Source: an uncultured Candidatus Melainabacteria bacterium
Lineage (GTDB): Bacteria > Cyanobacteriota > Vampirovibrionia > Gastranaerophilales > Gastranaerophilaceae
Direction: 5' to 3'
Length of the DNA: 39,810 bases
Assembly (NCBI GenBank): GCA_934699705.1
Contig: CAKUXD010000016.1
Location: 1-39,810, forward strand
Positions 22,592-30,581 of the stretch are shown piece after piece. Within the stretch, counting starts at the first letter, position 1. Each line of letters starts with the position of its first letter. The position numbers and the translations under genes were made by a program. The notes below the pieces were generated by a model, which saw nothing but the letters and a program-made list of their open reading frames with translations, searched no databases and was not told the origin of the DNA.

Positions 22592-23755
22592 ATGTCTGAA
22601 GAATTGAGAGAAAATAAAGCCTTTATAAGTTTTGAAGGATTTATGGGAAGGTATGACTATTTTTTAAATTTAGTTTTACTGAATATGATTGCGCTATTAT
22701 TTACATTACCTTTAACAGGCTCTTTTTTAACAAATGCGGGCAATATTGACAGTCTATTTAATCTTCATAATTTATTTTTATTATCTCCACTTTGGGTAAA
22801 AATTTGGGGAATAATTGGAAGTACACTCATTTCTTATATAATTATTTCAAACGTATTTCGAAGATTAAACGACATTAACGGAGAAGAAAAGAAAAACTTC
22901 AACATAGCAATCTCAACCGTTTTCGCTCTTGCCAATTTTAGCTATATTTTTCCAAACTTTTTAGCAATTATTTTCTACCTAACAGGCATAATCGTAGCAT
23001 TTTGGGTTTTACTAAAAAAAGGTAAACTCACAGGTGAAATGCCTTATGATTTCAAAAAAGAATTTAACTGGGGCGCATTTTTCGGAACTTGGATTTGGGG
23101 ATTATTCAACAAATCTTACAAAACTCTTTTAATGTTAATATTATGGTTTACTCCCTGGAACATTCTTTTTGCAGTTTATTGCGGGATCAAAGGTAATGAA
23201 TGGGCAAGCGAAAACAGAAATTGGGACTCATTAGAAAAGTTCAAAAGTTCACAAGAAAAACAAACTGCATTTTGGGCAATTTTTAGCGTAATTCTAATCC
23301 CTGCAATAATTTTTATTTTAATATTTTCAATGGCTTTTTTCACTATAATGCACTTAACTAGTAGCGAAGATAGCACAAAGATTGAACAGACCTTAGAAAA
23401 ACTAGAAAATACAATGAACTCACTTAGCTCATTATATTTTGAAGGACACGAATTAACTTCAACAGAAAATAAATTCTACGTTCTCTCAGATGATTGGGCA
23501 AGATATACCTTCACAGAGAAAAAAGATATTTTTGATATGGCAACAAACATGGCCGTTACAGAAAGAAATAAAGCCGACAGAAAAACTAATTATACAAAAA
23601 TGTCAGAATTACATCGAACAAAAATATATAGTAAAGAAACAAACCAACTTTTAGGCGAATACATAATGGACAAAAACATCGAAGAAAACGGTAGTTTTCA
23701 AGAATATATATCAGCTGCAATGAAAGCCTACCAATTCTACAAGCCAATAAAATAG
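22592..23755 (+). CDS. Polytopic membrane protein: DUF805-like N-terminus plus DUF2628-like module
   Basis: 387 residues. The start ISFEGFMGRYDYFLNLVLLN matches the F-x-GR-x-x-x-x-x-Y opening of DUF805 proteins, followed by about four membrane segments. From residue 153 a second module begins (FNWGAFFGTWIWGLFNKSYK) and ends with CGIKGNEWASENRNWDSLE, which resembles DUF2628. A further membrane segment near 228-250 and a soluble tail of about 130 residues follow. The FNWG...GN-x-W-A...W-x-S-x-E module recurs in the 23929-24339 product. The ribosome binding site AAAAGGAG is good. Function unknown. Confidence 0.75.
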   Translation: MSEELRENKAFISFEGFMGRYDYFLNLVLLNMIALLFTLPLTGSFLTNAGNIDSLFNLHNLFLLSPLWVKIWGIIGSTLISYIIISNVFRRLNDINGEEKKNFNIAISTVFALANFSYIFPNFLAIIFYLTGIIVAFWVLLKKGKLTGEMPYDFKKEFNWGAFFGTWIWGLFNKSYKTLLMLILWFTPWNILFAVYCGIKGNEWASENRNWDSLEKFKSSQEKQTAFWAIFSVILIPAIIFILIFSMAFFTIMHLTSSEDSTKIEQTLEKLENTMNSLSSLYFEGHELTSTENKFYVLSDDWARYTFTEKKDIFDMATNMAVTERNKADRKTNYTKMSELHRTKIYSKETNQLLGEYIMDKNIEENGSFQEYISAAMKAYQFYKPIK

Positions 23756-23777
23756 CAACAAAAAAGGAATTTTTAAA

Positions 23778-23906
23778 ATGAATAAAAACTCTAAAAAAAA
23801 TATCTACATAGCTTTATCTATCATAGGAATAATCTCATTAATCGGGATAGTTTTCGTTTGGATAATCTTAGCCTCTCAAACGCCAATGCCGATAAACAAA
23901 ATTTAA
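23778..23906 (+). CDS. Single-span membrane miniprotein, 42 residues
   Basis: ATG 23778 opens a 42-codon frame with an AAAGGA site about 9 nt upstream. The product has a basic N-terminus (MNKNSKKN), one strong membrane helix (IYIALSIIGIISLIGIVFVW, then IILAS) and a short tail ending PINKI. It sits between two membrane-protein genes, 22 nt before the next start region. The site, composition and spacing support a real gene. Confidence 0.6.
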   Translation: MNKNSKKNIYIALSIIGIISLIGIVFVWIILASQTPMPINKI

Positions 23907-23928
23907 CAACATAAAGGAAGGACATCTC

Positions 23929-24339
23929 ATGACAATTAACAATGTAGAAAATGCAGTACCACAAAATCTAAACAACAACTCAGGACAAGGAGCAAATTCA
24001 CAAGTACCCGAAGAAGTTGCAAACAAATTTAACTGGGGAGTTTTCACTTTATCTTGGATTTGGGGTATAGGAAACAACACTTATATTACTTTTTTATTTT
24101 TAGCAATAACATTAATTCCTGGTATTGGAAAATATTTAGGATTAATTACTTGCGTTATTTTTGGTAAATACGGCAATAAATGGGCTTGGCAAAATAAAAA
24201 ATGGAAAAGCATTGAACACTTCCATAGCGTTCAAAAAAAATGGGCTTGCTGGGGTATAGGATTAATGGTTGTATTAATTTCAATTTCTGTATTATCTGTA
24301 ATTGCGGCTATTTTATTAAGTTTAAGCCAAGCACAATAA
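23929..24339 (+). CDS. Small membrane protein with the DUF2628-like module
   Basis: 136 residues. A polar Asn/Gln-rich start of about 30 residues is followed by FNWGVFTLSWIWGIGNNTYI, two membrane segments, GKYGNKWAWQNKKWKSIEHF and a last membrane segment (GIGLMVVLISISVLSVIAAI). The module is the same as the middle of the 22592-23755 product, which points to local duplication or domain sharing. It has an AAGGAAGGA site. Function unknown. Confidence 0.75.
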   Translation: MTINNVENAVPQNLNNNSGQGANSQVPEEVANKFNWGVFTLSWIWGIGNNTYITFLFLAITLIPGIGKYLGLITCVIFGKYGNKWAWQNKKWKSIEHFHSVQKKWACWGIGLMVVLISISVLSVIAAILLSLSQAQ

Positions 24340-24356
24340 AATAAAACTTCAATAAC

Positions 24357-24389
24357 AATTGGGTTCGATTTAAAAAATCGAACCCAATT
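24357..24389. terminator. Bidirectional terminator
   Basis: A 15-bp perfect stem (AATTGGGTTCGATTT and complement) around AAA, between the convergent 23929-24339 and dxs genes. Confidence 0.85.
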
Positions 24390-24411
24390 TATTGCTCATT
24401 TATACTTCAAA

Positions 24412-26187
24412 TTATTTTAATAATTTTTCTATATCTTCAACAATAAGTTCTGGAGTTAAACGGTAGCGCTTATTTAATTTATCCATAGAAACTCTATCAG
24501 TAAATTCTTTTTTAGCGCCAAAGTTCAAAACCTTCATTTCTGAATTTCCATAATAACGAGAAATTTTTTCACCATAGCCACCGTCAAGAACTCCATCTTC
24601 CAAAGTTATCACTATATCATGAGTTGCTTTCAAGTCATCTAGTGCTTTTTCATCAAGTCCTGTCAAATAAACCGGATTAATTAAAGTTGCATTAATGCCT
24701 TGTTCTTTTAATTTTGCTTGAACTTGTTCACCTAATTGGTAGAAATTACCAACACCAATAATTGCAACTTTTTCTCCTTTATTTGCGAATTTGCATTTAT
24801 TCAACTCGTCATAATTTGTTTTATCCGCTTTTCCAGTTGAAACAAGTTCAACATTTGGAACTCTTATTACGACTGGATATTTTGTTTGTTCAACAGACCA
24901 ATCAAGCATTGCAAGGTATTCCTCTTTATTTGTTGGAGCTAAATAGACAACATTTGGGATATTACTAATCATCGGGATATCAAAAACTTGCAAATGCGTA
25001 ACATCAGCATCTGAAATTCCACCCCAAAAAACAAGAATTGTCGCAGGAGCATTATTAATCGCCATATCCTGAGATATTTGGTCATAAGCTCTTTGTATAA
25101 ATGAACTTAAAACCTCAAGAACAGGTTTTGCACCGTTATAAGCCAAACCAGAAATATAACCAACAGCGTGTTGTTCTGCTATTTGAACATCTGTATAATG
25201 TTTACCTAATTTTGCCCTAACATCAGGAGTTAAGCCTGTTGCCCCTGGAGTTGCCGGAGATACAACCATTAAAGACTTTTCTTTTTTAGATTTTTCAATT
25301 AAATAATCGTTTGTAATTGAAGTATATGTTTCAATTTTTGATTGTTCTTTTCCATAATTTTCAATGAAATTAGGTACTGTCCAGTGATAAGTTTCTTTGT
25401 CTGTTTCTGCTGGTTCATAACCTTTACCTTTAAATGTATGTATATGAACTACCGTTGGTTTATCCGTATCCTTAACTTTTTCAAATAATGCAATAAGTTT
25501 TTCTACATCATTACCATCTTCTAAATAGTAATAATCATATCCCATTGATTTAAAGATGTTATCTTTTGCTTGTCCGTTTGTATCTCTCAAAATTTTCAAA
25601 CTGTTATAAATACCACCTTCAACAGGTGCTATAGACATAACATTATCATTTACAATAATAATAAAATTAGTATTTAAAACGGCAGCATTACTCAAACCTT
25701 CTAATGCTTCGCCACCAGAGAGAGAACCATCACCAATTAGCGCAATTATATTATACTTTTCATTTTTTAAATCTCTGGCTTTTGCCATGCCGGTTGCAAG
25801 GCTTAAAGAGGTTGAAGTATGTCCTAAAATAAAGTTGTCATGTTCACTTTCGTGATTGTTTGAATATCCTGAAATTTCAGGGTGCGAAAGAGGATTAACA
25901 AACGCATCTTTTCTGCCTGTTAAAATTTTATGTGGATAAATTTGGTGAGATACATCAAAAATAAATTTATCTTTTGGAGAATTAAACACATAATGCATTG
26001 CAATCGTTGTTTCTACAATTCCCAAGTCTGGACCTAAATGCCCGCCAATTGTATCTACTTTGTTCAAAATAGCTTTCCTGATATCGCCAGATAAAATATT
26101 CATTTCCTCAATTGAAAGTTCTTTTACATCTTTTGGCGAATTAACCTTTTCAAATACTTTTGAATAAAGTTCATGCATACATACCAT
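24412..26187 (-). CDS. dxs: 1-deoxy-D-xylulose-5-phosphate synthase (short, divergent form)
   Basis: 591 residues, slightly short for DXS (about 620). DXS joins pyruvate and glyceraldehyde 3-phosphate with thiamine diphosphate, the first step of the MEP isoprenoid pathway. The N-terminal part has GGHLGPDLGIVETTIAMHYV, FDVSHQIYPHKILTGR, GHTSTSLSLATGMAKAR and the ThDP motif GDGSLSGGEALEGLSNAA...NDN. The central pyrimidine-binding domain has DVQIAEQHAVGYISGLA and the C-terminal transketolase domain ends FTDRVSMDKLNKRYRLTPE. Before GHTSTS the sequence is GYSNNHESEHDNFILG, where classical DXS has an Arg (R-x-E-S), so this is a variant or paralogue. An AGGAG site precedes the ATG. It follows tcdA by 20 nt. 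Confidence 0.88.
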   Translation of the reverse strand: MVCMHELYSKVFEKVNSPKDVKELSIEEMNILSGDIRKAILNKVDTIGGHLGPDLGIVETTIAMHYVFNSPKDKFIFDVSHQIYPHKILTGRKDAFVNPLSHPEISGYSNNHESEHDNFILGHTSTSLSLATGMAKARDLKNEKYNIIALIGDGSLSGGEALEGLSNAAVLNTNFIIIVNDNVMSIAPVEGGIYNSLKILRDTNGQAKDNIFKSMGYDYYYLEDGNDVEKLIALFEKVKDTDKPTVVHIHTFKGKGYEPAETDKETYHWTVPNFIENYGKEQSKIETYTSITNDYLIEKSKKEKSLMVVSPATPGATGLTPDVRAKLGKHYTDVQIAEQHAVGYISGLAYNGAKPVLEVLSSFIQRAYDQISQDMAINNAPATILVFWGGISDADVTHLQVFDIPMISNIPNVVYLAPTNKEEYLAMLDWSVEQTKYPVVIRVPNVELVSTGKADKTNYDELNKCKFANKGEKVAIIGVGNFYQLGEQVQAKLKEQGINATLINPVYLTGLDEKALDDLKATHDIVITLEDGVLDGGYGEKISRYYGNSEMKVLNFGAKKEFTDRVSMDKLNKRYRLTPELIVEDIEKLLK

Positions 26188-26207
26188 TTTTATTTCTCCT
26201 ATATCTA

Positions 26208-26930
26208 CTAACTTTTAACCAAATCTTTAATCACTTCGCCAGCAAGGATTAAACCAACAACTGAAGGAACAAACGCAATACTTGCAGGAACTCTGTTTTT
26301 ACCTGAAACCTTTTCTATTAATGTATCTTCATTTTCTTTTGGCGCAATCGGAATTTCTTTTGAATATACGACCTTAACATCTTTTATATTACGTTTTTTA
26401 AGCTCTTGTCGCATAACCTTCGCTAAAGGACAGACCGAAGTTTTAGAAATATCAGTAACTTCAAACATAGTAGGATTAAGTTTATTGCCCGCCCCCATGG
26501 AACAAATTATAGGAACATTTGCACTTTTTGATTTTTCAACAAGCGCCAACTTCCCAACAACAGTATCAATTGCATCTACAATATAATCATACTTTGTAAA
26601 ATCAAATTCATCTTGCGTTTCTGGAGTAAAAAAAGTTTTATATGTATTTATTTTTAAATTTGGATTTATATCCAACATTCGCTCTTTCGCAACATCGACT
26701 TTGTATCTTCCAATCGTTGAATGCAAAGCTATAATTTGACGATTAATATTTGTCAGAGCAACTTTATCATTATCAACAATATCTATTTCACCAACGCCAG
26801 TTCTTGCAAGAGCTTCCGCCACATAACCACCAACACCGCCTACACCAAAAATTATAACCTTTTTTTCTGAAAGAATATTAATTGCGTCAGCACCTAATAA
26901 TAATTCCGTTCTTGAAAATTCGTTTAACAT
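26208..26930 (-). CDS. tcdA: tRNA threonylcarbamoyladenosine dehydratase (ThiF/MoeB superfamily)
   Basis: 240 residues. TcdA uses ATP to cyclise t6A at position 37 of ANN-decoding tRNAs to ct6A. The start FSRTELLLGADAINIL is typical of YgdL/TcdA, followed by the Rossmann loop FGVGGVGGYVAEALARTGVG, DIDIVDNDKVALTNINRQI-like sequence (here EIDIVDNDKVALTNINRQI), YIVDAIDTVVGKL and the C-terminal GKNRVPASIAFVPSVVGLIL. The catalytic Cys region is KTSVCPLAKVMR. The upstream promoter has its -10 box only 6 nt before the ATG, so the mRNA is probably leaderless. It is transcribed with dxs. Confidence 0.92.
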   Translation of the reverse strand: MLNEFSRTELLLGADAINILSEKKVIIFGVGGVGGYVAEALARTGVGEIDIVDNDKVALTNINRQIIALHSTIGRYKVDVAKERMLDINPNLKINTYKTFFTPETQDEFDFTKYDYIVDAIDTVVGKLALVEKSKSANVPIICSMGAGNKLNPTMFEVTDISKTSVCPLAKVMRQELKKRNIKDVKVVYSKEIPIAPKENEDTLIEKVSGKNRVPASIAFVPSVVGLILAGEVIKDLVKS

Positions 26931-26936
26931 ACAAAA

Positions 26937-26965
26937 ATTATAATAAAAACAAAACCTCTGCTCAA
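26937..26965 (-). promoter_or_regulatory. Promoter of tcdA-dxs, leaderless
   Basis: On the minus strand TTGAGC (26965-26960), 17 nt, TATAAT (26942-26937), then six nucleotides to the ATG at 26930. There is no ribosome binding site in those six bases. It is the clearest leaderless arrangement in the window. Confidence 0.75.
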
Positions 26966-27063
26966 AATTTTATTTAACAAAAATTTATATAAATACTAAA
27001 AATAGCAATTATTTTTTTGAGAAATCTTTAATAACTATCAAATAAAAAAAGAAAGGGATTATT

Positions 27064-28824
27064 GTGTCTACAAACGAAGTTAGAAGTATACAAAATTTAA
27101 GACGAAATATAGAAAATCAAACCGAACGTACAGAACAAGAAGCACCAGAAATTCAAGTTTTTGGTTCTGAAAACGTGAGTGCAAAAATTAGTTTAACTCC
27201 AGATGAAAACAATTCACTCTTTGTAAATCCGCACTTTGACGGAACTAGCAGTTCTGGGAATATTACAGGTGAGCAAAAGCTAACTGAATTACCAGAAGAT
27301 ATCAAGAAAAAATATCCTGATGAAAAATCACAAACTGCGCTTAAAACCTTGACCGAAGAACAACTTGCTCAAGCGCGTAAATTAATGGATACAAAAATTC
27401 TAGCTTTGAATATTGTAGATTTAGTAAAGAACTTCAAACCAGAACAAATTGACAATATCAAAAAGCAAGCAGAAGCAATGCAAGAGTCTGCAGGCGGTTC
27501 AGACAAAGTTTTCGGAATTGTTATGACAAGAGATTATTACGAAAAAGGCGCTTACACAATGAACTGCCTAAGCTTTGACAATATCCTTCGTACAAATTTA
27601 ATTAATGATAAACTTGAAACCCGAGCAATTGAAGAACTAGAAGAATTCACAACAGAAGACGGTAAAAAATTCAGAATGAAATCCTCTTACGACTTAAATA
27701 GTGGCGCATTATCAAAAGTGAGAATGGATTACAATGACGAATATAAAACATTTGTTACAAGTTATGAAATTCGTTCTAAAATTAACAAAGACGGCACAAT
27801 GATTTCACGCGAATACTCAAAACCTTCAAGCGTAAAAGGAATATTTAATACGGAATTATTGACCGAAGACGGAGTTCAAGATTTAAGTCAAGCAAGAACA
27901 AAACGCAACGGCAAAGTCGTTGTTAAAAAAGATATGGAATCTCTTGACGGCACAAGAACTCAATATTCATACAAAGATGACCCTAAAGGTAATCGTTATA
28001 TGAGATACAAAATTACAACAAAAGAAGGCGAAGTGTTGATGAATAATACTAAAACCTTCAAAGTTATATCCGATAACGAATTCAAATCAACTTTTAACGA
28101 TGATAGTTACACAATAACCCTTAAAGATAATAATTTAACAGTTGTTGATGATAATAATAAAGAGCGTACTGCAACTATCAAACTTGACGATATTAAAGGC
28201 GATAAAGAGGCTTTAATTAAAACCTTAAAACAAATGTCTGGTGAAGAGTTGCTTGCTTTGAACGATTCAGTTACATCACTTGAAGGTATTAAAGATACCC
28301 TTCAATCGTATTACAAACCTTTGGACAAATCTTTGCACTCTGGAGATAACCTATTTGTCGTTTTACACGAGTTGGGACATGCAAAAGACTCAAAATACTT
28401 ATCAACACTAACTCCTATGGCTTATATGGAAACTATTAATTCCTTAATCTCAAAAGATAAAGATTTACAAAAAATATTTGATGAAGAAAAAGCCATGTTC
28501 AATAAAGAATTTCCAAAAGCTCAACGTGAACATGTTGATTACTTTATCAACACATTAGCTCACTACGGCGGACCAGATGGAGGCTTAAAAGAAACAACTG
28601 CAGAAAGTAATGCAATCCATTCAACCCCTAAAACTCACGAATTGCTAACTATGCGTACACAATATTTACAACAATATTTTCCACGCACAATGGTAAAATT
28701 AAATGAATTGCTAAACGCAGATAGACCCGCACCAAAAAGAACTCCGATAAAATTTGATTTTCCAAAATTAGAAGTGCCTGAATTTAAATTTCCGACACCA
28801 AAATTCCCACCAACAACAAAATAA
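27064..28824 (+). CDS. Large HELGH zincin-like protein
   Basis: 586 residues, no signal peptide, GTG start with AAAGGGA upstream. The first two thirds are hydrophilic, with beta-rich repeats of the type found in Ser/Thr/Asp-rich secreted proteins. Near the C-terminus is VVLHELGHAKD with HELGH at residues 435-439. About 75 residues later comes KETTAESNAIHSTPKTHELL (Glu 510 and 514), then RTQYLQQYFPRTM. HELGHA-D followed by an (E/A)-x-x-AE segment and a terminal FPxT element resembles the catalytic domain of lethal-factor-like (ATLF) zincins. The last 30 residues are Pro/Phe/Lys-rich (FDFPKLEVPEFKFPTPKFPP). It may be an effector or toxin; the fold call is motif-based. Confidence 0.65.
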   Translation: MSTNEVRSIQNLRRNIENQTERTEQEAPEIQVFGSENVSAKISLTPDENNSLFVNPHFDGTSSSGNITGEQKLTELPEDIKKKYPDEKSQTALKTLTEEQLAQARKLMDTKILALNIVDLVKNFKPEQIDNIKKQAEAMQESAGGSDKVFGIVMTRDYYEKGAYTMNCLSFDNILRTNLINDKLETRAIEELEEFTTEDGKKFRMKSSYDLNSGALSKVRMDYNDEYKTFVTSYEIRSKINKDGTMISREYSKPSSVKGIFNTELLTEDGVQDLSQARTKRNGKVVVKKDMESLDGTRTQYSYKDDPKGNRYMRYKITTKEGEVLMNNTKTFKVISDNEFKSTFNDDSYTITLKDNNLTVVDDNNKERTATIKLDDIKGDKEALIKTLKQMSGEELLALNDSVTSLEGIKDTLQSYYKPLDKSLHSGDNLFVVLHELGHAKDSKYLSTLTPMAYMETINSLISKDKDLQKIFDEEKAMFNKEFPKAQREHVDYFINTLAHYGGPDGGLKETTAESNAIHSTPKTHELLTMRTQYLQQYFPRTMVKLNELLNADRPAPKRTPIKFDFPKLEVPEFKFPTPKFPPTTK

Positions 28825-28842
28825 CAAGAAAATAATAGACTA

Positions 28843-28872
28843 AAAAAGGCGAAATTTAACTTTCGCCTTTTT
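28843..28872. terminator. Bidirectional terminator
   Basis: A 12-bp stem, AAAAAGGCGAAA/TTTCGCCTTTTT, around TTTAAC, with A- and T-runs as part of the stem. It lies between the convergent 27064-28824 and 28875-29228 genes. Confidence 0.85.
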
Positions 28873-28874
28873 GT

Positions 28875-29228
28875 TTATTCATTTATGCCAAATTTTTGTT
28901 TAAAAAAAGCATACGAAAAGTCTAATCTTGCCACTTTTTCTTGAAATTCTTTATATTCATCACTATCTTTTTCAAATTTTTCTGGATTATATTTCTTCTT
29001 TAATTCACTATAACTAGCTTTAGCGTCTTCGAAAGTCGCGTCTTGTTTAAGTTCTAGTGTTGCATAGTGAACTTGTTCTGGAGTTAAAACTTTTTCTTTT
29101 GGAAAAAAATCACCGCCAACATCATCTTCAGCTTTTTTTAATTCTTTGTTCATTAAATCGTACATTTCAGCCAAAGACGGTTCTTTTTTGGCAACTAAAT
29201 TTTTAATTTTATCAATAAATTTATTCAT
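28875..29228 (-). CDS. Degenerate J-domain-like protein
   Basis: 117 residues, hydrophilic and helical. Residues 54-112 (HYATLELKQDATFEDAKASY, then SELKKKYNPEKFEKDSDEYK, then FQEKVARLDFSYAFFKQKFG) follow the DnaJ J-domain plan Y-x-x-L-x-L-x-x-x-A-x-x-x-x-x-K-x-x-Y-x-x-L-x-x-K-Y-HPD-K. In place of the invariant HPD is NPE (81-83), so it should not stimulate Hsp70 and may be a J-like binding module. The ATG overlaps the previous stop by one base (TAATG). It is co-translated with a membrane protein. Confidence 0.65.
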   Translation of the reverse strand: MNKFIDKIKNLVAKKEPSLAEMYDLMNKELKKAEDDVGGDFFPKEKVLTPEQVHYATLELKQDATFEDAKASYSELKKKYNPEKFEKDSDEYKEFQEKVARLDFSYAFFKQKFGINE

Positions 29229-29674
29229 TATTTATCCTCTTTTTTTAATCTTGTATCGCACACATTTTTCTTCGCATTCCATTTCCAACCTTGTTTTAGG
29301 CAATTTTGCTGATTTATAATAACTTTTCCTGAAACAGTTTTAACTTCAACCCCTTCTTTGCATGAGCCCATTGTAACACACAATCCGTCAGTTACATTTG
29401 GAAACATTTTTGGCAAAGATAACCAGCCAATAAGAAGTAAAATTAAAACAACAATTATGAAATTACGAATAAATTTCAAAAATGTTAAAAACCACATTAC
29501 AAGTAAAATTCCAACCGAACAAACTAAAAACATAAAAATTTGTGTCCAATCGGCATCTGGTGTTTTTATACCATTAATTATTGCCATGATATTCCAATAA
29601 AAAATAAATATCGTAAGCGCTGTATTTATAATTGAAATAACTAGTTTTTTTGCTAAGCATTTAATAATATTCAT
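29228..29674 (-). CDS. Membrane protein with a Cys-paired C-terminal tail
   Basis: 148 residues with three predicted membrane segments near residues 10-33, 47-66 and 70-90. A soluble tail follows with four Cys (GLCVTMGSC, then NCLKQGWKWNAKKNVC). The last segment, INQQNCLKQGWKWNAKKNVC, has the look of a small disulfide-closed motif facing the periplasm. A GAGG site precedes the ATG. It is paired with the J-like protein gene. Function unknown. Confidence 0.7.
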   Translation of the reverse strand: MNIIKCLAKKLVISIINTALTIFIFYWNIMAIINGIKTPDADWTQIFMFLVCSVGILLVMWFLTFLKFIRNFIIVVLILLLIGWLSLPKMFPNVTDGLCVTMGSCKEGVEVKTVSGKVIINQQNCLKQGWKWNAKKNVCDTRLKKEDK

Positions 29675-29723
29675 AATTAACCTCGTCTGTTAAAATTTTA
29701 TATCAAAAAAAATTTCAAATAAA

Positions 29724-29752
29724 TTGCACACAAGATAATTTTAATATAAAAT
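29724..29752 (+). promoter_or_regulatory. Promoter of the envelope cluster, leaderless
   Basis: TTGCAC (29724-29729), 17 nt, TAAAAT (29747-29752), then seven nucleotides and the ATG at 29760. There is no Shine-Dalgarno sequence. It would start transcription at or next to the first codon. Confidence 0.6.
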
Positions 29753-29759
29753 TATCCTA

Positions 29760-30233
29760 ATGGAAATAACAACAATTTTTAGAAGATTTATAATAGTTTT
29801 CATGCTACTTTTAGTTAGCTTTTCTGTTCTGTTTGTAATTTTAAAGCCCACTCACAATAACACATCTAATCCAGAAATCGACAAAACTTCTCACGTCGGT
29901 AAATTAATTTTAAAAAAACAACAAACTACCCTGCCTGAAACTGACTATTTAAAAAATAAAAAAGAAGAAGATAGTGAAAATAATCAAGAGTTCAATCAAA
30001 CTTCTAAAAACAAGGACCAACAATTAATAGAAAATTTTATACAACAAACCAATTCTCAAAACGAAACTTCTGTTGAGATTTCACAAGAAACTTCACAAAC
30101 GAAAAGCAACAACCTAAACTCTATCCAACAAGAATTATCAGAAAAATACAATAACGACCCAAACGCCGAAATATCAGAAGAAGATTTTATTAAATACATG
30201 AACAAAATAATTGAAACACTTCCTAAAGAATAG
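29760..30233 (+). CDS. N-terminally anchored, Asn/Gln-rich envelope protein
   Basis: 157 residues. A basic start and one membrane helix (RRFIIVFMLLLVSFSVLFVI, about residues 8-28) are followed by a hydrophilic tail rich in Asn, Gln, Ser, Thr and Glu without Cys. It ends in the helix SEEDFIKYMNKIIETLPK. The topology is probably an N-in anchor with the tail in the periplasm. No ribosome binding site is present; the gene starts right at a promoter. It opens the rightward envelope cluster. Confidence 0.7.
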   Translation: MEITTIFRRFIIVFMLLLVSFSVLFVILKPTHNNTSNPEIDKTSHVGKLILKKQQTTLPETDYLKNKKEEDSENNQEFNQTSKNKDQQLIENFIQQTNSQNETSVEISQETSQTKSNNLNSIQQELSEKYNNDPNAEISEEDFIKYMNKIIETLPKE

Positions 30234-30269
30234 TTAATTATTGTTAAAAAATTATGCTATATCGTGATA

Positions 30270-30298
30270 TTGATAGATTTTAAACATATAATTATTAT
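30270..30298 (+). promoter_or_regulatory. Internal promoter of the envelope cluster
   Basis: TTGATA (30270-30275), 17 nt, TATTAT (30293-30298). The predicted start near 30305 leaves a 10-nt leader that still includes GGAG before the ATG at 30315. A small palindrome, ATATC-GT-GATAT (30259-30270), abuts the -35 box and may be an operator. Confidence 0.5.
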
Positions 30299-30314
30299 AT
30301 AGTGGAGCAGAAAG

Positions 30315-30581
30315 ATGATTTTAGCCATAATTTTGTTATTTATAATTTCAGCAATCATCATATTTGCAACGATTGCTTACAAAAAGAATATCCAACTTTT
30401 TATATCAACATTAATTAGTGTATTAGTGTTATTTTCGATTGTGCCGTTTGTAATAAAACCCGCATTACACAAACCTTTTTCAGTAAGCATTATTGATTAC
30501 ATAATAAAATTTAATACTGATGGTTCTGTTACAACAACCAAACAAACAACAACAACCGTATTAAAAGAGGATAACAACTAA
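30315..30581 (+). CDS. Small two-span membrane protein
   Basis: 88 residues with two membrane helices (MILAIILLFIISAIIIFATI and about residues 30-51, LFISTLISVLVLFSIVPFVI). A soluble Thr-rich tail follows (TDGSVTTTKQTTTTVLKE). A GGAG site lies 9 nt from the ATG. The last base of its TAA stop is the first base of the next ATG (TAATG), so the two are translationally coupled. Function unknown. Confidence 0.7.
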   Translation: MILAIILLFIISAIIIFATIAYKKNIQLFISTLISVLVLFSIVPFVIKPALHKPFSVSIIDYIIKFNTDGSVTTTKQTTTTVLKEDNN

